DNA of 64,000 nt. Source: Rubinisphaera margarita. Its GTDB lineage: Bacteria > Planctomycetota > Planctomycetia > Planctomycetales > Planctomycetaceae. The translations under genes and the position numbers were made by a program. This document shows, piece after piece, positions 27,625-36,055 of the stretch. The notes beneath the pieces are model-generated. The model saw only the letters and a program-made list of their open reading frames with translations. It was not told the origin of the DNA and did no database searches. The stretch's first letter is position 1. Every line of letters starts with the position of its first letter. The DNA is taken from NCBI RefSeq assembly GCF_022267515.1, contig NZ_JAKFGB010000007.1:62001-126000 (forward strand), given 5' to 3'.

Positions 27625-27835
27625 CGAAATAGGCAGATTTTGCAGCCGCGCCCGCTGGTCCAGCGATGGCTCGGGCGGCCGTAAAGTATCGATTCCCGCC
27701 GATTGACTCAACGTGAATCTCGATGGCAATCTGCAAGGGGTCTCGAATCCTCAGCAGACTTGCCCCCGGCATCCGCGTACTTCACAATGAACCGATCAAC
27801 ATTTGCTGTTCAATTCTTGTCTGACGGGAAATCTC

Positions 27836-28633
27836 ATGCTTCGCCGAGCTCTCATCGTTCTTCTCTGCCTCGTGACCAGTGGCCTCTCCGTGAATCAAAT
27901 CCGTGCCGCCGAGCCGGAGCAGTCTGGAAAGTGGATTCCGCTCTTCAATGGAAAAAACCTCGAGGGTTGGACGCCAAAGATCAAAGGCAAACCTCTGGGC
28001 GACAACTTCGGCGACACGTTCCGGGTCGAAGATGGCCTGCTGCAGGTCCGGTATGACAAGTACGAGAAGTTTGACCGCCAGTTCGGGCATCTGTTCTATA
28101 AGACGCCCTATTCAAACTACAAACTGCGAGTGGAGTATCGGTTTGTCGGCGATCAGTGCCCCGGCGGCGAAGGCTGGGCACTGCGAAACAGCGGAGCCAT
28201 GCTGCACGGCGAAGATCCGAAAAAGATGACGGTTGACCAGGATTTCCCGACGTCGATCGAGGTTCAGTTCCTCGGCGGAAACGGGACGAAGGATCGAACC
28301 ACGGCGAATCTCTGCTCGCCCGGCACGAACGTTGTCATGAACGACAAACTGTTCACGCCACACTGCACGAGTTCTAGCTCAGAAACCTATCACGGCGATC
28401 AGTGGGTAACCGTCGAAGTCGAAGTCCGCGGAAATAAGAGCTTCCGCCACTTCGTCAACGGCGATCTCGTCCTTGAATACTTTGAACCCCAGCTCGATCC
28501 TCGCGATGAGCACGCCAAAGAGCTTGCCGATGAACAGGGAAGCGTGATGCTCTCCGGCGGCACGATTTCACTGCAGTCGGAAAGCCACCCGATCGACTTC
28601 CGCAAAGTCGAACTGATGATTTTGGAAGACTGA
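27836..28633 (+). CDS. DUF1080 (3-keto-disaccharide hydrolase-like) exported protein
   Basis: A 265-residue protein with a signal peptide (cleavage near R-A-A-E) and one DUF1080 domain, a concanavalin-like beta sandwich. Signatures: W-I-P-L-F-N-G-K-N-L-E-G-W near residue 33-45, F-R-V-E-D-G-L-L-Q-V, Y-K-L-R-V-E-Y-R-F near 92, and a final P-I-D-F-R-K-V-E-L. Proteins of this family are abundant in Planctomycetes, and some act on 3-keto-glycosides; the substrate here is unknown. ATG at 27836 was preferred to the one at 27803 because it starts the signal peptide and GACGGGAA lies before it. Confidence 0.88.
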   Translation: MLRRALIVLLCLVTSGLSVNQIRAAEPEQSGKWIPLFNGKNLEGWTPKIKGKPLGDNFGDTFRVEDGLLQVRYDKYEKFDRQFGHLFYKTPYSNYKLRVEYRFVGDQCPGGEGWALRNSGAMLHGEDPKKMTVDQDFPTSIEVQFLGGNGTKDRTTANLCSPGTNVVMNDKLFTPHCTSSSSETYHGDQWVTVEVEVRGNKSFRHFVNGDLVLEYFEPQLDPRDEHAKELADEQGSVMLSGGTISLQSESHPIDFRKVELMILED

Positions 28634-28648
28634 GAACTCGGGGTCAGG

Positions 28649-28675
28649 CACATGCCCACGGCTTGCGTGGGCATG
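28649..28675. repeat. intergenic hairpin, CATGCCCACG family, second copy
   Basis: A stem with arms CACATGCCCACG and CGTGGGCATGTG flanks the loop GCT/TG (GCTTG). The core arms match 11507-11530 exactly over CATGCCCACG. It lies between convergent genes (28633 plus, 28702 minus), as the first copy does. Confidence 0.7.
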
Positions 28676-28701
28676 TGATGCAAAGTCGGTGAGAAAATCC
28701 G

Positions 28702-29034
28702 TCAGCGAACGACGTAGCCCATTTCAGCAAGCACGCTGCAAATTCGGGACTGGTGATCGCCCTGGATCTCGATGGCGCCGTCTTTCAGCGTTCCCCCTGC
28801 CCCGCAGACGGTTTTCAGCTTCGTCAGCACGTTCTGCAGAGCTGGGGGATCATCGGCGAAGCCCTGCACGACCGAGACCGATTTCCCGCGTTTCCGTTTC
28901 TCCAGACTCACCTTGAGCTTCTGAGAAGCGGGTGAAATGGACGCCGGCACTTCAGGTGGGCAGACACACTCCGATTCAAGCCGATCACATCGTTCGCAAT
29001 GCGGCGGACGATCAAACTGCGTTCCTGCGAACAT
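28702..29034 (-). CDS. SUI1/YciH-type translation initiation factor homologue
   Basis: A 110-residue protein with an N-terminal zinc-knuckle-like C-E-R-C ... C-V-C (about residues 13-24) and the SUI1/eIF1 fold after it: L-E-K-R-K-R-G-K-S-V-S-V-V-Q-G-F near 44-59, L-K-T-V-C-G-A-G-G-T-L-K-D-G near 74-87, and I-E-I-Q-G-D-H. This is the usual organisation of bacterial YciH. Family knowledge: eIF1 monitors start-codon choice in eukaryotes; bacterial YciH has been linked to translation fidelity or stress. ATG 29034 is chosen because the longer frame overlaps the upstream gene; it then lies ten bases after that gene's stop. Confidence 0.9.
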   Translation of the reverse strand: MFAGTQFDRPPHCERCDRLESECVCPPEVPASISPASQKLKVSLEKRKRGKSVSVVQGFADDPPALQNVLTKLKTVCGAGGTLKDGAIEIQGDHQSRICSVLAEMGYVVR

Positions 29035-29044
29035 TCCCACGGAT

Positions 29045-29566
29045 TCAGGCCCCCTGCTTGCCTGCGGAACCGCCGAGTTCGGTTTCGACTTTACGAATTT
29101 CATCGCGGATCTGAGCCGCCTGTTCGTAGTTTTCCTGTTCCACCGCTTCGCTCAGATCACGTCGCAGCTGTATGAGTCGGAACTGATTCTCACTATCGAG
29201 TGGAGCCCGCTGGGGACGCTTGCCTCGATGGACCGTGTCGTTATGGATGTTCTCGAGCAGCGGCAACAGTCGCATGCGGAACGATTCGTAGTCATGCGGG
29301 CAGCCGAAGCGGCCCGACTCACGGAACTCCTTGTAGGTGATCCCACAGTTCGGACAGACCATGGTCTCGTCTTCCGAAGTCCGCTCATCCATTTCGGAAT
29401 CGGGCAGCAGCGATTCGACAAACGATTCTTCCGGCGACTTCTGATCGGACTTATGCATGTATTCGTAGAAGTGCGACTCGCAGAAGTGCAGTTCTTTCAC
29501 GTCGCCATCCTTAAGCATCGTGACGTGATAAACGGCCGGCTTGGAGCAGACGGAACATGGTTTCAT
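29045..29566 (-). CDS. McsA/UvrB-UvrC-motif zinc protein
   Basis: A 173-residue protein with two treble-clef zinc sites, C-S-V-C (residue 4) with C-E-S-H (29-32), and C-P-N-C (71-74) with G-C-P-H near 88, then a UVR motif near 130-165 (L-R-R-D-L-S-E-A-V-E-Q-E-N-Y-E-Q-A-A). This matches the CtsR-activator McsA family, which in Firmicutes pairs with the arginine kinase McsB. No mcsB, ctsR or clpC is adjacent here, so the cellular role is open. The gene precedes the YciH homologue by ten bases in the same operon and follows the CYTH gene on the same strand. Confidence 0.85.
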   Translation of the reverse strand: MKPCSVCSKPAVYHVTMLKDGDVKELHFCESHFYEYMHKSDQKSPEESFVESLLPDSEMDERTSEDETMVCPNCGITYKEFRESGRFGCPHDYESFRMRLLPLLENIHNDTVHRGKRPQRAPLDSENQFRLIQLRRDLSEAVEQENYEQAAQIRDEIRKVETELGGSAGKQGA

Positions 29567-29687
29567 AAGAACTCAGCCAATCAGTTCGGACAGGCAAGGC
29601 TGTCTGAGGATCAAGAAAATCAGAAGCTCGATTATAAGCGATGGTCCACGAGGCGTGCGATTTCAGTGCCGCGAAAATCCGTATCTG

Positions 29688-30260
29688 TCAGGAGGCTGTC
29701 GACTCTGCCAGGCGATCGAGCAACAATCGCAGGTAGCTGCGTCGTTCGACCTTCGGTCCAAGGTGCAATCTTTGAGCCAGATCGAGAATCCATTTTCGTG
29801 TTTCTTCGAACTGGCTTTCCTCGGATACGCATTCGAGCTCGACGTAAGTGCCGAGACCGTCCACATGATCGATCACGATCTCCACCTCGCGATCTTCGTC
29901 GGGCAGGTGGTAGATCTCACGGGATTTTTTCACACAATGGACGACACTGAACCCGAGCTGTTCCAGAATCACCTGCATTTTTCGATTCTGCTCGACTCCG
30001 TCTCCCAGATCGACCTCAACCTCCTGTCTGCTCTTGGTCTCCTGATCGAGGAGCGGCCCCTTGTAGGTCATTCCATTTCGATTGTCGGTCCGGCGGATTC
30101 GGAAGGCTTCATCGGTCGAAGCGAAATCCCGCAGCGGATGCCCGAAGTAGAGATCTTCCTGTTCGACAGAGTCTTCGCAGACTGCGCCCAGGCCATCGAG
30201 CGACTGGCGGAGGACATCGAGATCGTGAACGGGATATTTGACTTCAACTTCGTAGTGCAT
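29688..30260 (-). CDS. CYTH-domain protein (class IV adenylate cyclase / triphosphatase-like)
   Basis: A 190-residue CYTH protein. The signature E-x-E-x-K is present at the very N-terminus (Y-E-V-E-V-K-Y-P). Other tunnel residues visible are R-I-R-R (about 55-58), T-Y-K-G-P near 66, E-V-E-V-D near 80, and the K-K-S-R-E-I-Y and E-I-V-I-D-H-V-D-G-L-G strands. Members hydrolyse triphosphates (thiamine triphosphate, inorganic triphosphate) or form cAMP; sequence alone does not separate these. ATG 30260 used; a GTG directly before it is possible. It is upstream of the McsA-like gene and 32 bases after the DUF971 stop. Confidence 0.88.
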   Translation of the reverse strand: MHYEVEVKYPVHDLDVLRQSLDGLGAVCEDSVEQEDLYFGHPLRDFASTDEAFRIRRTDNRNGMTYKGPLLDQETKSRQEVEVDLGDGVEQNRKMQVILEQLGFSVVHCVKKSREIYHLPDEDREVEIVIDHVDGLGTYVELECVSEESQFEETRKWILDLAQRLHLGPKVERRSYLRLLLDRLAESTAS

Positions 30261-30292
30261 CACGGAGGTTTGTTTCTCCCTCTTTCCAGAAT

Positions 30293-30625
30293 TCAGTGCT
30301 GTTGCTGCTCGGCCTGGCGATCCATTTCCACTTGAATCGACCGGAGATACTTCCAGGTATAGAGCCCGGTGCTGTGGCCATCGCTCCAGTAGATCTTCAC
30401 CGCGTAATTCCCGACCAGTTCCATCTTGCCGGGTTGGATATCTTCCGGGGCATCGTCGACAAAAAATGTCCGCTCGCCGGTAAACTCATTCACGCAGTTG
30501 GCACAGGGACACAGCCCCCGAAGGACACGGAACGGAAACTCAAAGCGGTCCTCTTCCGACCAGCTGCAGACGAGCATCTGATCGGAAAGGCGGGCAGTAA
30601 TATTCTCCGGAGGCGAGACAGTCAT
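30293..30625 (-). CDS. DUF971 family protein
   Basis: A 110-residue protein that matches DUF971 (the gamma-butyrobetaine-hydroxylase-like N-terminal domain). Seen: a beta-rich start with L-x-I-x-W-S-like spacing (L-V-C-S-W-S-E-E), the family's cysteine-containing segment L-R-G-L-C-P-C-A-N-C-V-N-E near 35-47, and the closing G-N-Y-A-V-K-I-Y-W-S-D-G-H-S-T-G-L-Y-T-W. Family knowledge: often found as a stand-alone protein next to Fe-S or Mrp-type genes; the C-P-C-A-N-C cluster may bind metal. Here the neighbours are a CYTH gene downstream and the cytochrome-phosphatase fusion upstream. Confidence 0.9.
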   Translation of the reverse strand: MTVSPPENITARLSDQMLVCSWSEEDRFEFPFRVLRGLCPCANCVNEFTGERTFFVDDAPEDIQPGKMELVGNYAVKIYWSDGHSTGLYTWKYLRSIQVEMDRQAEQQQH

Positions 30626-30742
30626 CGCGGGATTTCCCGGGTAGCGTTTCCACGGCTCATCGGGCCGAGGAACCTCGATTGATAGGGGGTCGATGAAGGA
30701 ATTGTTGCGAATCCCACCTGTCGGGACAACCGGACCGCCCCC

Positions 30743-32323
30743 TCAATCCTTGCCGCGATGCTGCACCTTCGGCCAATAGGTCTGGAAGTTGAATTTCGGA
30801 CTGTTCTCGAAGTCGTGGCACTTCACACACAGCTTCTTCTCGGCTGTCACCAGGTCGATTTTCATCGCCTCTCGAGCGGACGCGAGGTCCGGATTGTTCT
30901 GACCGGTTTCTTTGAACGTCTCTTCCAGAGTGGTGTGATGGCTGCCGGGACCGTGGCAGTTTTCGCAGCCCTGTCCGGCCAGGTGGGGCGACTGATCCAT
31001 ACTCACAAAGCCACTCTCGTACCGAAACACTTCCTGAGGATTCCAGCCGACCGAATGGCAGGCCAGACATTCCGGATCATGCACTCGATTAATCCACGGA
31101 ACTTCCGCATAGCGTTCGTGCCCGCTGATCAGCGTCTCAGTGGCATGACTGTGCCGCGATTCTTTCCATTTAGCGAAGGCCTTCGTGTGACAGGTGCCGC
31201 ATTTCTCGGAACCGACAAACTTATGCCCATCAGGATGTGGAACGGCAGGTTCGCTCTGCACAATCTGCTGTTCCTTCAGCAGGTCCTGGTAGAACGCCAT
31301 ATGGTTTTCCATCGCCGGCGTTCGACGAAAGCGTTCCTTATCGAGATCGACCAGCTCGTAGCGAAATTTCTTCTCCTGGCCCGGAAAATAGCCAAGGACT
31401 CCGGCGTACTTCCCTTTGCGGCCGGCCTCGATGACGGTCGTTTTCCCCACTTCCTGGGGAACGCCATTCGGATCCTCCGGTCCTCCCCCCCTCAGACAGA
31501 GATCGAAATCGGGAACCTGTTCCAGAATGCGCGACGTTTCCGTACGGGACGACTGAGAAAGCAGAACCAGCAGCTCACATCCCTGAGCCTTCAGATCCTC
31601 AACGACCGGCTTCAGGCTGGCGACGGGGTCATCGATCCGAAGCAGACTGTTATCAGAACCGGCGCTCACCTTCTCGGCGAATTTCTCTCCGATCACGCCG
31701 GTAACGCCCACTTTGGTTCCGTCGACGTCGATCACCCGCGATCGCGCGGGACTGCCAATGTCCGGGGTGTCGTAAAATACCACATTGGCGGAGATATAGG
31801 GCAACTCGGTTTCTGGATCGGTTGAGTTTGAAACCGTCGAGAAGAGATAGTCGACCTGCAACTTGAGATCGGAGGGCCCAAGCGTCATCGCATCGTACCC
31901 CATATCCGCCAGAGCCGTGTGCATGACGCCGAACTTGATCTGATCCTGCCGGCGGGTCCGCTTCACGAAGTCGCCGAGATCGAGGCCAATTACGTTCCAG
32001 CCCTTGTCTTCACGCAACTGGCGAAACAGATCGGCTCGCCGGGAGATGCCGCCCGACTGAGTTTCCGAGCAACCGCAGGGCTCCATATAACCATGAGCTT
32101 CGCCCGTGAAAATGATCGCCAGTTCGGGCTTTGACCAGCCCTCGACAATCGGCTCTGGGGCTTCATCCTGAGACACGGGACGAGCCGCAGGAGTCGAGAT
32201 CGACATTCCGGAGTCGGTCTGATCCTGGCTGACCCCCTGAAACCAGCAGCCGATGGCCACAATCGGTGCCAGTAGAAGCGGCCAGCAGGTTCTCCAGAAC
32301 CTCTTAGAAGATGCATGAAACAT
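30743..32323 (-). CDS. metallophosphatase-tetraheme cytochrome fusion lipoprotein
   Basis: A 526-residue exported fusion protein. N-terminal hydrophobic segment with I-V-A-I-G-C (possible lipobox). Residues about 65-340 resemble a 5'-nucleotidase/calcineurin-type phosphoesterase: F-T-G-E-A-H-G-Y-M-E-P-C-G-C-S, I-G-L-D-L-G-D-F, and L-G-P-S-D. Residues about 370-505 hold four haem c motifs: C-G-T-C-H (374), C-L-A-C-H (about 418), C-E-N-C-H (about 451) and C-V-K-C-H (about 497), with extra histidines as in cytochrome c554/NapC-like modules. The combination suggests a redox-coupled exported enzyme, or a multihaem electron carrier on a degenerate phosphoesterase scaffold. It is likely a single-gene unit. 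Confidence 0.88.
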   Translation of the reverse strand: MFHASSKRFWRTCWPLLLAPIVAIGCWFQGVSQDQTDSGMSISTPAARPVSQDEAPEPIVEGWSKPELAIIFTGEAHGYMEPCGCSETQSGGISRRADLFRQLREDKGWNVIGLDLGDFVKRTRRQDQIKFGVMHTALADMGYDAMTLGPSDLKLQVDYLFSTVSNSTDPETELPYISANVVFYDTPDIGSPARSRVIDVDGTKVGVTGVIGEKFAEKVSAGSDNSLLRIDDPVASLKPVVEDLKAQGCELLVLLSQSSRTETSRILEQVPDFDLCLRGGGPEDPNGVPQEVGKTTVIEAGRKGKYAGVLGYFPGQEKKFRYELVDLDKERFRRTPAMENHMAFYQDLLKEQQIVQSEPAVPHPDGHKFVGSEKCGTCHTKAFAKWKESRHSHATETLISGHERYAEVPWINRVHDPECLACHSVGWNPQEVFRYESGFVSMDQSPHLAGQGCENCHGPGSHHTTLEETFKETGQNNPDLASAREAMKIDLVTAEKKLCVKCHDFENSPKFNFQTYWPKVQHRGKD

Positions 32324-32439
32324 CGAACTCAGTCCTTTGTGTTTCGATCAGGCGGCCCGTTCGTCCAACGGCGGGACGATATCGCATCTGCCGGAATGAG
32401 GCAAACCGGTTTTCCAGCGGCTTTGTCGAGCCTTTCTGA

Positions 32440-33600
32440 TCAGTAGCTCAGCCCGTGAACGTTGAAGATCATCTTCGGCACGAGCTTGTTATCGGTCGTC
32501 ACGATGATCTTCCCGGAATTCACTCGATCGTTGTTCATCGAAGGAGAATTGGGCGGAACCGAAATTCGGATTTCATACCGCTCCCGATTCTCGGCCTGAA
32601 ACTTCTCGTCCTTGGTCATCTCGAATTCAATGAAATCCGGCTTCGCCTCGACATCGGTTACGTTGATGGGAGCGCCATTGTTGTCGCGGACGAACATCGA
32701 GAGGTTAACAGATTTTCCTTCTTTCCGATCGAACCGGCCAAGCACCAGCAGCATGTTCGACGCCTGCCAGCCGGATGGTCCGAGAATCTGCACGGGACCT
32801 GAATGGTAGCCCTGCAGTTTGAACGTGGTCCACTCCTCTTCGCCTTCCACAATAAGGTCGAGTCGGACGTCGGCCACGAACTCGCCAATCGGTGCCCCGG
32901 GCGCAACTTCCCCTTCGATAAGGTATCCGCCCTTGGCAAGCTTTTCCTTGAGCTGCTCATCGGTCATCGGCTCGATGTTCACGGTGACCAGTTCACTGTC
33001 GCTGGTGGCTTTCACCAGCTCGAAGTCGCCTTTCACCCGGGAAGAAATGGCTCCCGTAAAGGTCGTCGGTTTCTCCCGCGACAGCTCTCCAAGGTTCCAG
33101 ACGCCGGCAGGCGTGATTTCCCAAGTGGCATCAACCCGTCCGGTGACCGTGAGCGAGACCTCTTCGATATCGGGATCGTTCGTTTTGATGAAGGCGGCCT
33201 GACTGAATGCCGGGTCTTCGACCTTGCCGATCCACTCCAGCGTAATCGAGGTCGATTCTCCCGGAGCAACTTCGCGCTCTTCGAAGTCGGCCATCGTGCA
33301 CTTGCACGTGGAACGATCTTTCACGAGCTTCAGAATCCCTTCACCCTCGTTTCGAATCGTGAACTCGTGACGCAGCGTCTGCCCGACCTCCATGTTCCCG
33401 AAATCGTGGACCGGTTCGTCGATCACCACGGCCGGTGCCGGGGCGCCGGGAGGGAGACTGAGATCGGCCTTCTTCGCGGTTTCTTCCGAGACGCTGAGAT
33501 CATCGGTACAGCCGGCGATCGCGGCGAGGAAGAACGTCATCACCATCAGGGAGCAACACGACGTGCAGAAAAGATCGGTCTTCATTCGAGCCCAATTCAT
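32440..33600 (-). CDS. DUF1573 lipoprotein
   Basis: An exported protein of about 386 residues. The hydrophobic N-terminus ends in a lipobox A-A-I-A-G-C, so the mature protein is probably lipid-anchored. The first domain (about 50-160) is DUF1573, an Ig-like fold: H-D-F-G-N-M-E-V-G-Q-T-L-R-H-E-F-T-I-R-N near residue 65 and K-D-R-S-T-C-K-C-T near 94 with a cysteine pair. Two further beta-rich domains follow. No enzyme motif. ATG 33600 is used; ATG 33585 also gives an intact lipobox. Family members are common in Planctomycetes and Bacteroidetes and are probably adhesive or scaffolding. It lies 116 bases upstream of the metallophosphatase-cytochrome gene on the same strand. Confidence 0.85.
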   Translation of the reverse strand: MNWARMKTDLFCTSCCSLMVMTFFLAAIAGCTDDLSVSEETAKKADLSLPPGAPAPAVVIDEPVHDFGNMEVGQTLRHEFTIRNEGEGILKLVKDRSTCKCTMADFEEREVAPGESTSITLEWIGKVEDPAFSQAAFIKTNDPDIEEVSLTVTGRVDATWEITPAGVWNLGELSREKPTTFTGAISSRVKGDFELVKATSDSELVTVNIEPMTDEQLKEKLAKGGYLIEGEVAPGAPIGEFVADVRLDLIVEGEEEWTTFKLQGYHSGPVQILGPSGWQASNMLLVLGRFDRKEGKSVNLSMFVRDNNGAPINVTDVEAKPDFIEFEMTKDEKFQAENRERYEIRISVPPNSPSMNNDRVNSGKIIVTTDNKLVPKMIFNVHGLSY

Positions 33601-33741
33601 GGATTTGTTCGAAGTCGTTGTGAGGAAACGGGATTGAGCGTGAGGAACTACAGAATGGCCGATTCTACCCAATCACTGATCTGACGCCACCCTGAGGAAT
33701 GCCTGAACGCATCTTATGCGCAGTCCCCACATGGAATTACG

Positions 33742-36018
33742 TCAATCACCGGATGATGTTGGACTGTCTGGGACCTTCTCCACGATTTTCTGCAAGATGG
33801 CCAGCTGATCCTCGGTCAGATAGCGGTCCGTATGGCCGTACTCGCGATTGATGCGGTCGAGGTCCAGCGATTGCTTGGCGACCGCTGCAGCCGCATCGTT
33901 TCGACCGGCGTCGAACAGCGTGGAGGCGAGTTCGAACTGCAGTTCCGAATTCGCAGGATAAATCTCGATCGCTCTTTCGCGGGCCGCGATCGCCTTCTCC
34001 AGAGTCGCTGCCTCTTCATGGATCTGGTAAAGCCGAGTCCATAGATCCGCGCGCTCCGACTGGAGTTGATAACTCAGAGGATCGCGGGCAATCGCCTCAT
34101 CCGTCGCCGCCAGGGCTTCCTTCAACGCCTGCGGACTCGGAGCTTCGTCACGCGGAGAAGCCTTCGCCGCTGCAATCTGTTGCCAGGGCTGCGGGTTCCA
34201 GAAGTCGGCTTCGGCCCACTCCTGACTTCGGCGAACCGTCTCCGCCGGACTGCGGGATCGCGTCAGATCCGCAATCGCCGCAGATTCACTGAGCCGTGGC
34301 AGAACCGCCAGATACAAACTCGACAGAAACAATCCGCCTCCTGTCACCAGAAGGACAAGTCCCGTCCGTCGTCCGGAGAACGAGGTTCTTTGCCGGATTG
34401 GCTCGATGCCGACCGTGAGAACAAGCAGCAGTTGGATGATCACCGGCATCGAGAAGCCTCCTGCTCCATGCAGATGAATCAACAGAGCCAGCCCCGCCCA
34501 CCGCCAGACGGAAGTCGGCAGTTTCGTTTCACGCATCATCGCCCATAACAGCAAACCGAGAGATCCCGAGACCAGCGTCCAGAACAGAGTCTCTTCGAGG
34601 AAGCGAGCCGATTCGGGCGGACTGAGTATGCTCGATAATAAGACCGACGAGCAGAGTACCACCGACGCTGCGTAGCCACTGATCGGTGTCGCCACTTCAC
34701 CAGAACGTTCTAACGACGCAGGTCCTCGTAGCACACGCAATAACAGCAGAATCAAAAGAGCAATGACTGCTCCAGACGCGATCACGCCGCCTCCCGCCGC
34801 GGCATCAAGCCAGAGGTTGTGTGGATCGAGAATCTCTTCGCTCGACCGCGGCAGCTTGTGAGCCAGGTAGTGTTGCCGAAAGTTTCCGGGGCCTGCTCCG
34901 AGCAAGGGTGACTCGCTGAGCATCGCCAGTGAACCCCGCCAGAAGTCGAGACGATACCGCAACGACTTACCGGCTTCGGAAACGACCTGCTTATCAAGAC
35001 TGCCTGAACCGAAGGCGATCGCAACGAAGATCGCGAGGACAACCGTGAGCGTGGTGCCGTACTTGAGCAGCGTCTTCCGATTCGCGCTACGGAACACGTA
35101 GAAGAGAAATACCCCACCCAGTGACACAGACGCCCCGACCCAGGCGGTTCGACTCTTCGTCAGGAGCAGGCAATAGGCCAGCAGCATCCACAGGACGGCG
35201 ATGCCGATCCGACGGGATGTCGCATGGGGACCTTTCGGAACGGCGAGGAACAACCCGCTTGTCAGCACGAGGCCGACCGCCAGAAATCCCCCCAGGGTGT
35301 TCGCCAGGGCGAAGAATCCGAAGGGTTCGCGACTGTCCCGCAGTCGCTGCAGAAACATCTGCTGAGCGTGGGTCTCCAGCGGAACACCGAGTTGACTCAA
35401 CTCCCGTTCCAGGAGGGCTCGCTTTTCTTTCAGGCGGGTCGTCAGGAACTCTGAAGCGTGTCCGGTCTCGAGCTGTGCCGATACGTCCTGAAACTCCTCG
35501 ATCAGCGGGAGGACTTCCGCCTCAGCTGCATCGTAGAAAACGTAATGCTGATAGATCCCTAATGATGAATGAGCCGCTCCAGCAACAAGCAGGACGCAGA
35601 GAGTCAACTGCAGCGATTGCGAGTTGGCGAACCGTCGCAAGAGCAGGACGCTGACGACGGTTGCCAGCCACCCCAGAACAACAAAGACGCCGGTTCGAAG
35701 CTGTCCGCCAGTGGCCCAGAGCATTCCGAAAGAAAGGATCGGCCCGAGCCCAAGCAGCAGCACGCAAAGATCGAGTCCGTCAAAGGCGATCGGTTGTGTC
35801 CGCCATTTGAAGAGGAGCCAACCAACAACGGCCAGCCCCATCAGCCAGGGCGCGTGCAACAGGACGAGGTCCCCATTCACGGTCGCCTCGGGAGGAACAA
35901 ACAGCTGAGCCCATAGCAATACATTGATCGCACACCAGCCGAATGAGAGCCAACGGGAATGGCCAGCCGAAGGACCGTTCTCTGGAGAGTCGGATGGTCG
36001 CCGGGATGCCTCCTGCAT
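33742..36018 (-). CDS. O-antigen ligase/polymerase-like membrane protein with TPR tail
   Basis: A 758-residue polytopic membrane protein. About twelve or more hydrophobic helices cover residues 25-560. The Wzy_C/O-antigen ligase region shows R-T-A-W-V-G-A near 300 and the large outer loop R-L-D-F-W-R-G-S ... G-A-G-P-G-N-F ... D-P-H-N-L-W-L-D near 365-415, which is the family's hallmark. After about residue 600 there are TPR-like helical repeats (E-K-A-I-A-A-R-E-R-A-I-E-I-Y-P-A-N-S-E-L). It probably ligates or polymerises lipid-linked glycans. The neighbouring upstream gene makes the first lipid-linked sugar, which supports this. Confidence 0.88.
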   Translation of the reverse strand: MQEASRRPSDSPENGPSAGHSRWLSFGWCAINVLLWAQLFVPPEATVNGDLVLLHAPWLMGLAVVGWLLFKWRTQPIAFDGLDLCVLLLGLGPILSFGMLWATGGQLRTGVFVVLGWLATVVSVLLLRRFANSQSLQLTLCVLLVAGAAHSSLGIYQHYVFYDAAEAEVLPLIEEFQDVSAQLETGHASEFLTTRLKEKRALLERELSQLGVPLETHAQQMFLQRLRDSREPFGFFALANTLGGFLAVGLVLTSGLFLAVPKGPHATSRRIGIAVLWMLLAYCLLLTKSRTAWVGASVSLGGVFLFYVFRSANRKTLLKYGTTLTVVLAIFVAIAFGSGSLDKQVVSEAGKSLRYRLDFWRGSLAMLSESPLLGAGPGNFRQHYLAHKLPRSSEEILDPHNLWLDAAAGGGVIASGAVIALLILLLLRVLRGPASLERSGEVATPISGYAASVVLCSSVLLSSILSPPESARFLEETLFWTLVSGSLGLLLWAMMRETKLPTSVWRWAGLALLIHLHGAGGFSMPVIIQLLLVLTVGIEPIRQRTSFSGRRTGLVLLVTGGGLFLSSLYLAVLPRLSESAAIADLTRSRSPAETVRRSQEWAEADFWNPQPWQQIAAAKASPRDEAPSPQALKEALAATDEAIARDPLSYQLQSERADLWTRLYQIHEEAATLEKAIAARERAIEIYPANSELQFELASTLFDAGRNDAAAAVAKQSLDLDRINREYGHTDRYLTEDQLAILQKIVEKVPDSPTSSGD

Positions 36019-36055
36019 ACTGGGTTTGCCTCTCGTATTACTGGTCGCGGAAGAT

